Part shown: positions 17,973-25,964 of the stretch, piece by piece
How positions within the stretch are numbered: the first letter of the stretch is position 1
Layout of the letters: each line of letters begins with the position of its first letter
NCBI GenBank assembly: GCA_964528755.1
Contig: CAZGWN010000001.1
Span: 129,974 to 193,973 of the forward strand
Origin: Raineyella sp964528755
GTDB taxonomy: Bacteria; Actinomycetota; Actinomycetes; Propionibacteriales; Propionibacteriaceae
Length of the DNA: 64,000 bases
Direction of reading: 5' to 3'
Program-made: the position numbers and the translations under genes
The notes under the pieces: model-generated
What the model was told of the DNA's origin: nothing
Databases searched by the model: none
The model's input: the letters and a program-made list of their open reading frames with translations, nothing else

Positions 17973-18944
17973 TCAGACTCCCGCCGTGCGCTGCGCGAGG
18001 TCCACCAGGTCGGCCGCCCGCAGGCCCGGCCAGCCGTGCACCGCATCGACCCACGCCGCCGGCAGCGCCGAGGCACCCCACCGGGCGCCCAGCAGCGCCC
18101 CGACGACGGCCCCGACGGTGTCGGTGTCGTCACCGATCGCCACCGCGCGCTGCAACCCGGCCTCGATCCGGGCACCCGGCCCGTCCGGTCCGACGCTACC
18201 GCCCCCGGTGGCGATGATCGCGCTCCACGCCGCCTGCATGGTCGTCACCGTGTAGCCGTTGGGCGTGAACGTCCCCGGCACCTCGTGCTCGGCGGCGTCG
18301 ATCCAGTCCGACCACTCCTGTCGGGAGGGCTCGATCAACAGGTCCAGGCCGGCCCGCAGGTCGAGTCGGCCCTCGACCACCGCGATCCGGACGGCCTCGG
18401 TCAGCAGCACCGACGACTCGGCCGCCAACCGGTCGGCGTGGGTCAGTCCGGCGATCGCGGCGGCGGCCCGGGCCGTACGGTCCCGGTCGTCCAGGCTGCC
18501 CAGCGCGACGATCGCGGTGCGCATCAACGCTCCGTTGCCGGCGCCCATCCCATGGGAGATGTGGTATTCCTCGGCAGCGCGGGCGAGTTGCCGACCCGGC
18601 GTCTCCCCCGGCCGCGGGGTCGAGGAGAGTGCCGCCCGGGTGCCGATGCCGACGTCGCTGGCGCCGTCGCGATACCACTCGACGAACGCCCGGGCCACCG
18701 CGTCGATGCCGGACTCACTGCTCAGGTCCGTGCCGGTGACGCCGATCCGCGCGATGCACACCGCCATCTGGGTGTCGTCGCTGTACTCCCCCGGCTCGTA
18801 CGGGCCCAGACCGCCGCCGACCATCCGCGCCTGTCCGGCCGCGACCGGCGCGGCGAACTCGTACGGGACCCCGAGGGCATCCCCGATGGCCTGGCCGAGG
18901 AGCACCCCGGAGGCCCGATCGATCTGCTCGGACGTGAGAATCAT
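17973..18944 (-). CDS. ADP-ribosylglycohydrolase family protein
   Basis: Encodes 323 residues. Diagnostic features of the ARH/DraG family are GQAIGDALGVPYEF near the N-terminus, the metal-binding EYSDDTQMA (first Asp pair) and GDDTDTVGAVVGALLG near the C-terminus, which supplies the second pair of acidic magnesium ligands. Members remove ADP-ribose from proteins or hydrolyse related conjugates in the cytosol. No partner ADP-ribosyltransferase is seen in the window. The ATG has GGGAGGAACGG upstream at slightly long spacing. It is divergent from the PCD-VOC gene. Confidence 0.87.
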   Translation of the reverse strand: MILTSEQIDRASGVLLGQAIGDALGVPYEFAAPVAAGQARMVGGGLGPYEPGEYSDDTQMAVCIARIGVTGTDLSSESGIDAVARAFVEWYRDGASDVGIGTRAALSSTPRPGETPGRQLARAAEEYHISHGMGAGNGALMRTAIVALGSLDDRDRTARAAAAIAGLTHADRLAAESSVLLTEAVRIAVVEGRLDLRAGLDLLIEPSRQEWSDWIDAAEHEVPGTFTPNGYTVTTMQAAWSAIIATGGGSVGPDGPGARIEAGLQRAVAIGDDTDTVGAVVGALLGARWGASALPAAWVDAVHGWPGLRAADLVDLAQRTAGV

Positions 18945-19167
18945 GGTGGTTCCGTTCCTCCCGTGCGTCGCTGTCACGGTCAGTCTTCCACCGCGGGCCG
19001 ACGTTTTTCGGGCGTATCTGGTCGCCCGGCCCACGGCCGGGATGGGTACGGGCCGCCCCGGACCCGGGTGCCAGGCGCCACGAGATTCACCGTCTCCATC
19101 CGCGGGCCCGGCCCGCCACCTCCGCCGGGTCATCGAGAATGTCGGCCGCCGTTCCTAGACTCGGGGC

Positions 19168-19815
19168 ATGAGCGAGACTCTGACCCCGTCGGAAGCCAGC
19201 GAGGCCGCGCCCGGCTGGCGCGTGCTGTCCGGCCACCTCCACCTGTCCCTCGATTGTGGGTCCTTCTCCGGGGCCCTCGACTTCGTCGGCCAGGTCGGCC
19301 GGATCGCCGAGGAACTCCAACATCATCCCGACATCGACATCCGCTATTCGCGCGTCCACCTGGCCGTCGCCAGCCACGACGTCAACGCCTTCACCGTCCG
19401 GGACGTACGGTTCACCACCGAGGTCTCCCAGTTGGTCGACCGGCTCGGGCTGATCCCCGACCACGCCCGGCTCGACGCGCTGGAGATCGCCATCGACACC
19501 CTCGACGCCGACTCGATCCGGCCGTTCTGGCGGGCCGTGCTGGGGTACGAGGAGCAAGGCGACGACCTGATCGATCCCGACCGGATCACCCCTCTGGTGT
19601 GGTTCCAGCAGATGGACGCGCCGCGCCCACAACGCAACCGGATCCATCTCGACGTCCATGTCCCCCACGACGAGGTGGAGGGTCGCCTGGCGGCCGCCCT
19701 CGACGCCGGGGGCACCCTGGTGAGCGACGCCCACGCGCCCAACTTCTGGGTGCTGGCCGACACCGAGGGCAACGAGGCGTGCCTGTGCACCTGGCAGGAG
19801 GCGGCGTCCGCCTGA
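19168..19815 (+). CDS. Pterin dehydratase-like / VOC (glyoxalase-like) fusion protein
   Basis: Encodes 215 residues in two domains. Residues about 18-100 resemble 4a-hydroxytetrahydrobiopterin dehydratase (PCD), including the characteristic AEELQHHPDIDIRYSRVHLA histidine segment. Residues about 105-212 form a vicinal-oxygen-chelate domain (RPFWRAVLGYEE, QRNRIHLDVHV, FWVLADTEGNEACL). This architecture recurs in actinobacteria with no assigned reaction. The ATG follows TAGACT (19156-19161) by six bases with no Shine-Dalgarno, so the mRNA is probably leaderless. Confidence 0.8.
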   Translation: MSETLTPSEASEAAPGWRVLSGHLHLSLDCGSFSGALDFVGQVGRIAEELQHHPDIDIRYSRVHLAVASHDVNAFTVRDVRFTTEVSQLVDRLGLIPDHARLDALEIAIDTLDADSIRPFWRAVLGYEEQGDDLIDPDRITPLVWFQQMDAPRPQRNRIHLDVHVPHDEVEGRLAAALDAGGTLVSDAHAPNFWVLADTEGNEACLCTWQEAASA

Positions 19816-19841
19816 GGTCGGCCTGTCCGGGACGTCCCACG

Positions 19842-19871
19842 CCACCCTCACCTCGGTGGAGGTGAGGGTGG
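19842..19871. terminator. Perfect 13-bp hairpin between convergent genes
   Basis: CCACCCTCACCTC (19842-19854) and GAGGTGAGGGTGG (19859-19871) form a perfect stem with loop GGTG, midway between two convergent stop codons. It is a likely bidirectional terminator. There is no T-tract. Confidence 0.75.
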
Positions 19872-19898
19872 GGAGGTGGACGTGGTGGGTCACGATCC

Positions 19899-20489
19899 TC
19901 AGCTGACCGGGTGCATCCCCGAGATCGTCAGCCACTCGGCGTCGCTGCGGCAGGCGGTCAGCCCCTGCTGCTGCACGAACACCGACTCCCTCGAGTCGGG
20001 CGGGTAGATCCGCCACCCGTCCGCGGCCACGGCATCACATTCCCCGCCCAGCGGTCCACCGTCGGTGCCGATGTTCACCGCCTGCAGGGTGGCCACCGCG
20101 TGGGCGCCGGGAATGAGCACGGTGGCCTCGCCCGCGTCGCCGGAACGCCGCGCGTCCTGGCCGAGCTGGGTTCCGTCGCCGTGGCCGACGACGGACACGC
20201 CCGGGTAGCCGGAGACCCGGCACGGCTCCGACCCGGTGTTCGTGAGGCTGATCTCGTAGAACCTGCTACCCGCGCCCGCGTCACGCGGCTCGACAGCGGC
20301 CTTCAGGTCGTCGGTCGAGCACGCGCTCACGACGGTCGTGGTCACGGTCGTGGTCACCCCTGCTCTCGCCTCCGGGCTCGAGGGCGTACGGGAGTCGAGA
20401 GTCCGTGCCGACGTACAGGCGGCCGTTCCCAGTCCGACGGCTCCGGTGACGGCGAGGGCGGCGAAGCGGGTCAGTTGACGCTCGTTCAT
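19899..20489 (-). CDS. DUF4232 domain lipoprotein
   Basis: Encodes 196 residues. The signal peptide ends in the lipobox LGTAAC (cysteine near residue 25). A Thr-rich linker and then a DUF4232 beta-sandwich follow, recognised by CSTDDLKAAV, FYEISLTNTGSEPCRVSGYPGVSVV and the late C-S-D segment. The cysteines probably form disulfides. These proteins are common on actinobacterial surfaces and have no assigned activity. GAGGAATGAG precedes the ATG. It is a monocistronic gene facing the PCD-VOC fusion. Confidence 0.75.
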   Translation of the reverse strand: MNERQLTRFAALAVTGAVGLGTAACTSARTLDSRTPSSPEARAGVTTTVTTTVVSACSTDDLKAAVEPRDAGAGSRFYEISLTNTGSEPCRVSGYPGVSVVGHGDGTQLGQDARRSGDAGEATVLIPGAHAVATLQAVNIGTDGGPLGGECDAVAADGWRIYPPDSRESVFVQQQGLTACRSDAEWLTISGMHPVS

Positions 20490-20672
20490 CTCATTCCTCG
20501 TTCCTGAGCGGTTGTCCGAGTCAGCGACGCTACGCCGGACACCGACGCCGGCAAGAGGTCCGCGGCCGGGTTGGGGGCCGAGTCCGGGAGCCTCTCGGGA
20601 TTCACCGCCGCGAGTTCAGGGCTCCTTCGAGGGATCTACCGGGCGCCGCACGGCGCGGGCGCCTCGGATATC

Positions 20673-20700
20673 GTTAGCTTGGTTAATGAGCTAAGCTAAC
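20673..20700 (+). promoter_or_regulatory. Inverted-repeat operator overlapping the MarR-MFS promoter
   Basis: GTTAGCTT (20673-20680) and AAGCTAAC (20693-20700) are perfect inverted arms around a 12-base spacer. TAAGCT (20692-20697) resembles a -10 hexamer, eight bases before the GTG of the MarR gene. A dimer bound here would cover the promoter, so autorepression of the MarR-MFS operon is likely. Confidence 0.65.
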
Positions 20701-20705
20701 AACAC

Positions 20706-21224
20706 GTGGGGATCACGAAGAAGAACCCGGGCGACACCACGACCCCGGAAGCACGAGCCAATCAGTCGGACGAATCCGACGAGACCGACGAGCCGGATGA
20801 CCTGACCATCCTCGCGAGCGACCTGCGGATGACCTGCCAGCGGCTCGCGCGGCAGGTGCGGTTCGAGAACACCGGCGATGTCGCGCCCCACCAGATGGGC
20901 GTCCTGATGCGCCTGGCCCGGCTCGGCGCGCAGACTCCCACCCAGCTCGCCGATCACGAGCGGGTCAGCACGCCGAGCATGACGCGTACGCTCAACTGCC
21001 TCGCCGACAAGGGACTGGTCGCCCGAAGCCCGCATCCGGACGATCGCCGCCAGGTGCTCGTCGACGTCACCCCCGGGGGCCGCCGCCTCGCCCAGCGCAC
21101 CGCCGCCGCCCGCGACACCTGGATGATGCGCCGGCTGGCCCCGCTCGATGCCGAGCAACGCGACCTGCTGCGCCGCGCCACCGACCTGCTCATCGCCTTC
21201 GTGGACAGCGAGCCCCGCCGGTGA
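20706..21224 (+). CDS. MarR family transcriptional regulator
   Basis: Encodes 172 residues with a winged helix-turn-helix at about 60-135. TPTQLADHERVSTPSMTRTLNCLADKGLVARS is the recognition unit and HPDDRRQVLVDVT the wing. The first 33 residues are an acidic extension (SDESDETDEPDD) not seen in most family members. The GTG start has no ribosome binding site and sits five bases after a palindromic operator, so the message is probably leaderless and autoregulated. The stop overlaps the MFS start as GTGA, so the regulator and a probable drug efflux pump form one operon. Confidence 0.85.
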   Translation: MGITKKNPGDTTTPEARANQSDESDETDEPDDLTILASDLRMTCQRLARQVRFENTGDVAPHQMGVLMRLARLGAQTPTQLADHERVSTPSMTRTLNCLADKGLVARSPHPDDRRQVLVDVTPGGRRLAQRTAAARDTWMMRRLAPLDAEQRDLLRRATDLLIAFVDSEPRR

Positions 21225-22549
21225 CCGCCACCACCCAGCAACTCGCCCCGCGTCCGCCGCTGGGATCGCGAACCTTCGCCTCGTTGGCCGAGCCGAACTA
21301 CCTCTGGTACTTCCTGGGCGCCCTGGTGAGCAACACCGGCACCTGGATGATGCGCACCTGCCAGGACTGGCTCGTGTTGACCGACCTCACCGACCACTCC
21401 TCGACCGCGCTGGGGACGGTCTCGGCCCTGCAGTTCCTGGCCATCCCCTTCCTGGCGCCGTACGCGGGTGCGGTCGCCGACCGCTTTCCCAAGCGCAAGG
21501 TGCTGCTGGCCACCCAGACCCTGTTGGCGCTCACCAGCGCCTGGCTGTGGCTTCTGGTGGCGAGGCAGACCGTCGAGCTGTGGCAGGTCTACGTCTTCGC
21601 GCTGCTCCAGGGGGTGATCACGGCCTTCGACATGCCGGCCCGACAGGCCTTCGTCTCGGAGATGGTCGACGACGACCTCATCCCCAACGCCGTCGGCCTG
21701 AACTCGATGTCCTTCAACGCCGCGCGGCTGATCGGCCCCGGCGTGGCCGGACTGCTGATCGCCGGATTCGGGGTCGCACCGGGCATGCTCATCAACACCC
21801 TCAGCTTCGTCGGCATGCTGGTGGCGCTGCTCGCCATGGACCCCGGGCGGCTCCACCCGGCGCCACCGGCCACGGGCCGTGGGTCGGCCCGTGAGGGTCT
21901 GGCCTACATCGCGCACCGCCCCGACATCATCATCATCCTCGTGATGATCTTCATGCTCGGCACCTTCGGGATGAACTTCCCTATCTACAACGCGACGATG
22001 ACCACCGAAGTCTTCGGACGGGGTGCCTCCGAGTACGGAGCGCTGGGCACGATCATGGCCATCGGGACCTTCGGCGCGGCCGTCATCGCGGCCCGGCGGC
22101 GCCATCCGCGGCTGGCCACCCTGCTGGTGGCGCTGGTCGGATTCACCGTGTTCAACACCCTGCTGGCGCTGGCCCCGAGCTATCTCGCCTACGCCGTCTG
22201 GCTGGTGCCGACCGGGTTGTGCATGCTGACGGTGATGACCTGCGCGAACTCGGCGGTCCAGATGACCACCGACCCGTCGATGCGTGGGCGGGTGATGGCC
22301 GTCTATGCCGCCATCATGATGGGCGGCACCCCGATCGGTGCGCCGATCGTCGGTTGGGTCGGCGATGTCGCCGGGCCGCGCTGGTCGATCCTCCTCAGCT
22401 CGATCCTGCTCGGACTGACCTGCATCGGGGTGGTCGTGTTCATGCGCTTCCACGAGCGGATGCGGGTGCGCCTCGAACGCGGCCGCCCGCCACGGCTGCG
22501 CATCTGGCGGGAGACCGACGAGTCGGATGCCCCGGAGTTGCCGCGCTGA
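21221..22549 (+). CDS. MFS transporter (EntS-like, MFS_3)
   Basis: Encodes 442 residues with about 12 membrane helices. The N-terminal half has the MFS loop motif GAVADRFPKRKVLL between helices 2 and 3, and FDMPARQAFVSEMV, typical of EntS/MFS_3 exporters. The C-terminal half carries DPSMRGRVMAVYAAIMMGGTPIG. Family members export siderophores, antibiotics or other small toxic molecules. The GTG overlaps the MarR stop by four bases, which couples the pump to its regulator. The charged C-terminus (RERGRPPRLRIWRETDESD region) is cytosolic. Confidence 0.88.
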   Translation: MTATTQQLAPRPPLGSRTFASLAEPNYLWYFLGALVSNTGTWMMRTCQDWLVLTDLTDHSSTALGTVSALQFLAIPFLAPYAGAVADRFPKRKVLLATQTLLALTSAWLWLLVARQTVELWQVYVFALLQGVITAFDMPARQAFVSEMVDDDLIPNAVGLNSMSFNAARLIGPGVAGLLIAGFGVAPGMLINTLSFVGMLVALLAMDPGRLHPAPPATGRGSAREGLAYIAHRPDIIIILVMIFMLGTFGMNFPIYNATMTTEVFGRGASEYGALGTIMAIGTFGAAVIAARRRHPRLATLLVALVGFTVFNTLLALAPSYLAYAVWLVPTGLCMLTVMTCANSAVQMTTDPSMRGRVMAVYAAIMMGGTPIGAPIVGWVGDVAGPRWSILLSSILLGLTCIGVVVFMRFHERMRVRLERGRPPRLRIWRETDESDAPELPR

Positions 22550-22581
22550 GGGCGATCGCGGCACCGGTTCCGATCCGGTGG

Positions 22582-22667
22582 TGAGCCCGAACAACCACAA
22601 GGGTGCCTGGATCCCCACAACCGGCCGACGGGCCCACGGGGAGGGTGTGGTTTTTGGGGTTGTGGGG
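22582..22667. terminator. Intergenic repeat and stem between convergent genes
   Basis: TGAGCCCGAACAACCACA (from 22582) matches the arm at 14941-14958 at 15 of 18 positions. A perfect 10-bp stem, CCCCACAACC (22613-22622) with GGTTGTGGGG (22658-22667), follows, with five T residues in its loop. It is a probable bidirectional terminator. The remainder of the 321-base gap (22550-22870) shows nothing recognisable. Confidence 0.5.
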
Positions 22668-22870
22668 CCCCACGACCCGGCTGAGCCGACCCCACCATGA
22701 GTTGCGGTCTCCGGGCGTGCGGCAACCCCACCGGGCCGGTCCAGCAACAGGTCACCGTTGCCATCGGCGCCGACGGCGCGTACCAGGTGGCCCCTCGCCC
22801 CGAGCCGCGACGCGGTGGCGCCGGCATTTCCGGCAGGACGAAGCCCATTTCCGCGCGCCCCACCCCGGAT

Positions 22871-24334
22871 TCAGCGCGCCGGCGCCCGAGCCGCACTCGA
22901 TTCCACCGGCCTCTCGAACCACGCCGCCCGCAGGTCCGCCACACCGTCCACTGGTGGCGGATCACCCCACGGCGTGGCGTACGTCCCGTCGGCGCCGGGA
23001 CGCAGGCCGGCGGCGACCAGTTCGTCGTCATCGACGACCCCCTCAGTGGCCAGCAGCCGCCTCGCGTACGCCCACAGGTGCGGGTAGTCGACCAGGGAGG
23101 CGGCGCCCCAGCCGAGGTGGGCGCGGTACTCGAGGTCGAGCCCGATCAACACCGCGAAAAGATCGAGGTCGACTGCGGTGATCCGCTCCCCCACCAGGAA
23201 ACGCCGGGTCGCCAGTCGCTGGTCGAGATCCCCCAACCGGGCGTAGACGAGCCGCTCGGCCACCTCCGCCACCGTCGGCGATTCGGCGAAGATCGCCCGC
23301 TCCAGGCCGTCGACCAGATCGGCGTGGATCAGCAGACCAAGAGTGTCGATCTCCTCGCGCCACTCAACCGGGTCGTGCGTACGCCCGGCCGGCGTGGTCG
23401 CGAGAACCGCGCGGGGCAGCCATCGCCAGTCGTCGCTGACCAGCCCTCCGCAAGCGTCGGACAGCTCCGGCGTGAGGGCGCCCGGATCGGGGATGACGTC
23501 GATGAAGCTCTCGGCCCCGGCCAGTCGGCGGGCGGCGAGCACCGCCCGGCCGCGCAGGGCGTCGGGTGCGACGGAGAGCCGGTACGACCCGGACGGATCC
23601 AGGGTGGGACGCCCCGGCCGCCGCGGCGGGTCGGGGCGGTAGTCGCCGGTCCCGTCGTGCGTGCCGGGCGGGCGGTGCCGGGACAGGTCCATGGCGGGTT
23701 CCTCCGGGGTTTCGTCGAAGGCCCACCGCGACGGTGGCTCCTCGGCGGGGATGAGAGGGCGAGGCACCGGGTCGATGATCCGGTAGGTGAAGACAAGAAG
23801 CCGCTGACCGCCGTCGACGACGGCAGTCTCCCGCTCCGGGCGGCGCACGAAGCCGTAGCGGACGTAGAGCCGATGGGCCGCGATCATTTGTGGTCCGGAG
23901 TGGATCGCCACCAGTCGGTAGCCGAGCGCCCGCGCGAGCGCCACGCAGTGTCCGACGAGGGCCCGGCCGAGGTCGAGGCCGCGGCCGCGCGGCCCGACGC
24001 CGAGGATGTTGAACGTGAAGGCGCCGTCCCGATGGTACTGCGGCTTGGGCGTCAGCACCGCGCCGAGGATGCCGTCGGCGCCGGCAACCACCCACACGTG
24101 GGAGGTGCGCGACCGCTCGGCGATCTGGGCCAGGTGCTCGAGGTACCACTCCGTCACCGCGAAGTCCCTGGTAAAGGCGGCCTGCAGCACCCGCCCGACC
24201 TCGGCGTACTCCTGCGGTTCCGCCAGCCGCAGCACCCTCCCGGCCCCGAGGTCGCGGCTCAGCAACTCTGCCGGGAGGTGGCGGGCATCCTGGTGGGTGG
24301 CCGCCGCGGGCCGTACGACTCCCCGGCCCCTCAT
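22871..24334 (-). CDS. GNAT acetyltransferase fused to a GST-like domain lacking the catalytic cysteine
   Basis: One uninterrupted frame of 487 residues from an ATG behind GGGAGGGGCAG. Residues about 30-190 are a GNAT domain, with the acetyl-CoA loop GVGPRGRGLDLGRALVGHC and IAAHRLYVRYGFVRR. Residues about 225-480 resemble glutathionyl-hydroquinone reductase/GST proteins: SGSYRLSV, then an all-helical C-terminal domain (RRFLVGERITAVDLDLFAVLIGLD, DYPHLWAYARRLLAT). Where the family has CPWA, this protein has PDALRG (about 257-262), so thiol redox chemistry is unlikely. ATG at 23692 (residue 215) has its own GGAGGAACCCGCC, so a separate GST-only product is possible. It is divergent from a methyltransferase gene. 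Confidence 0.7.
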   Translation of the reverse strand: MRGRGVVRPAAATHQDARHLPAELLSRDLGAGRVLRLAEPQEYAEVGRVLQAAFTRDFAVTEWYLEHLAQIAERSRTSHVWVVAGADGILGAVLTPKPQYHRDGAFTFNILGVGPRGRGLDLGRALVGHCVALARALGYRLVAIHSGPQMIAAHRLYVRYGFVRRPERETAVVDGGQRLLVFTYRIIDPVPRPLIPAEEPPSRWAFDETPEEPAMDLSRHRPPGTHDGTGDYRPDPPRRPGRPTLDPSGSYRLSVAPDALRGRAVLAARRLAGAESFIDVIPDPGALTPELSDACGGLVSDDWRWLPRAVLATTPAGRTHDPVEWREEIDTLGLLIHADLVDGLERAIFAESPTVAEVAERLVYARLGDLDQRLATRRFLVGERITAVDLDLFAVLIGLDLEYRAHLGWGAASLVDYPHLWAYARRLLATEGVVDDDELVAAGLRPGADGTYATPWGDPPPVDGVADLRAAWFERPVESSAARAPAR

Positions 24335-24370
24335 CTGCCCCTCCCCACCTTCCACCCAGACATTATGCGA

Positions 24371-24408
24371 CGCTTTGCAGAACCTTATGTATCGGCGGGC
24401 GCAAAGCG
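24371..24408. promoter_or_regulatory. Dyad CGCTTTGC / GCAAAGCG in divergent promoter region
   Basis: CGCTTTGC (24371-24378) and GCAAAGCG (24401-24408) form perfect 8-base arms around a 22-base spacer. They lie between the divergent GNAT-GST and methyltransferase genes. The site could be an operator for either. No adjacent regulator is obvious. Confidence 0.4.
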
Positions 24409-24514
24409 TAGGCGGCCCGGTTGTCGGCAGTCGTCCGCGACGACGGCTCTGGGTGGTGAGACCTGCGTCGCTCACCTCCACTCCTCCGTAGACGACTCCG
24501 GTAGGTTCCGTCCC

Positions 24515-25183
24515 ATGAGCGACACCGACCATCCGGGCCCCGACACCGGCCCCGGCGCCCGGATCCCGGACCGCTACTGGACCCACAACGTGGCCTACCA
24601 CGCCGAGCTCCTGGCCACCGCCCGCCGACTGGCCCACCGGACCGGCGGTACGGTCCGGGCGCTCGACGTCGGATGCGGCGACGGCCTCCTTCTGGCCGGT
24701 CTGGCCGAGGTCGCCGACGAGGTCGTGGGCATCGACGCCGCATCGGAGATGGTCTCCGCCGCACGGGCCCGTCTCGCCGATCGGCCCCGCACGACGGTGC
24801 TCCACGGCAACGTGCTGACCGACCCGCGCCTCGACGGCCGGCAGTTCGACCTGGTGACCTGTGTCGCCACCTTGCACCACCTGCCGCTCGAAACGGGCCT
24901 GGCCCGGTTGGCCTCACTCACTGCCCCCCGTGGGCAACTCCGGGTCATCGGACTCGCCGCTGACCGCGGTGTCCTTGATCGTCTCCGGGCCGCTGCCCTC
25001 GTCGTGCCGGTGCGGATCGCGAGCCTCGCCCATCGGGAGGCGACCGGCTTGCCCATCCCCGTCCGACCAGCTCGGGAGTCCTTGCGGCAGATCCGCGCCG
25101 CCGCCGCGGGCCCGTTGCCCGGGGCCTTGATCCGTCGCCGGTTCTACTTCCGCTACTCGCTGACCTGGGAGCGACCGGCCTGA
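24515..25183 (+). CDS. Class I SAM-dependent methyltransferase
   Basis: Encodes 222 residues with a Rossmann methyltransferase core. Motif I is ALDVGCGDGLLLAGLAE (about 49-65), followed by VGIDAASEMVSAAR (acidic ribose-binding loop), then HGNVLTDP and FDLVTCVATLHHLPL (motif IV region). It matches the Methyltransf_11/25 type, which methylates small molecules. The acceptor is unknown. The start follows TAGGTT (24502-24507) by seven bases with no Shine-Dalgarno, consistent with leaderless expression. It converges on the flavin monooxygenase operon. Confidence 0.85.
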   Translation: MSDTDHPGPDTGPGARIPDRYWTHNVAYHAELLATARRLAHRTGGTVRALDVGCGDGLLLAGLAEVADEVVGIDAASEMVSAARARLADRPRTTVLHGNVLTDPRLDGRQFDLVTCVATLHHLPLETGLARLASLTAPRGQLRVIGLAADRGVLDRLRAAALVVPVRIASLAHREATGLPIPVRPARESLRQIRAAAAGPLPGALIRRRFYFRYSLTWERPA

Positions 25184-25214
25184 GCCCGGCGCCCGGGCCG
25201 CCCCGAGTGGATCA

Positions 25215-25964
25215 TCAGGGTTTCTCTTCGGTGCCCGGCGGCCGAGGGGCCGGAGGGGTGGAGGCCGATGGAGCGGGGGCGTACGCCCCTCCGGTCGCGA
25301 GCCGCATGAGGTCGGTGTCGAGGTCGACATCCGTTCCCGTGCGCTCGGCACGCGTGGCCCGGCCGCCGAAACTGTGTTGGTAGGCGGTCCAGCCCCCGTC
25401 GGCGATCTCTCGCCCGACCCCGCTGGCCATCAGCGCGGCCAGTTCTCCCGCCGCGCGACCGATGCGCTCACCCAGATCGGATGAGCCCCAGTCCTCGGGT
25501 GCGGCAAACAGCGACGTCGGCGCAGGCAGAGCCCGCAGGAAGGCGAACAGGGGCCGCAACTGGTCGTCGACGACCATCGCGTGCCGGGCGCTGCCGGCGG
25601 TCGCGGCCAGCAGGACGGGGGTGGCGATGAGCAGGTCGTTGTCGAGGATGTCCACGAAGGACTTCAGCAGACCGCTGATCCCGGCCTTGTAGACCGGGGT
25701 GGCGACGACGAGCCCATCGGCGGCGGCGAGCCGGTCGATCGCCTCCGCGACCGCCGGCGTCGGGCGCCCCAGCACGAGGCTCTGCCCGATCTCGGCCGCC
25801 AGTGGGGCAAGCTCGACGACGTACGCCGCCGTGTTGCGTCCGGAGTCCCGCAACCTGGCCACGACGGCCTGCACGGCCCGATCGGTGAGCATCCGCGTGG
25901 TCGACGGCTCACCGGTGCCGGCGCTGACCGCGACCAGACGGTACGGCGCCTCCCCCAGGCTCAT
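25215..25964 (-). CDS. FMN reductase of the LLM-partnered CE1759 type
   Basis: Encodes 249 residues with a flavodoxin-like reductase core: VAVSAGTGEPSTTRMLTD (FMN loop), GLVVATPVYKAGISGLLKSFVDIL and ATAGSARHAMVVDDQLRPLF. The C-terminal extension (after about 205) is Pro/Ala-rich. Its gene overlaps the upstream luciferase-like monooxygenase as ATGA, the arrangement of the CE1758/CE1759 duo defined in actinobacteria. It would supply FMNH2 to that oxygenase. The substrate of the pair is not known. Confidence 0.85.
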   Translation of the reverse strand: MSLGEAPYRLVAVSAGTGEPSTTRMLTDRAVQAVVARLRDSGRNTAAYVVELAPLAAEIGQSLVLGRPTPAVAEAIDRLAAADGLVVATPVYKAGISGLLKSFVDILDNDLLIATPVLLAATAGSARHAMVVDDQLRPLFAFLRALPAPTSLFAAPEDWGSSDLGERIGRAAGELAALMASGVGREIADGGWTAYQHSFGGRATRAERTGTDVDLDTDLMRLATGGAYAPAPSASTPPAPRPPGTEEKP

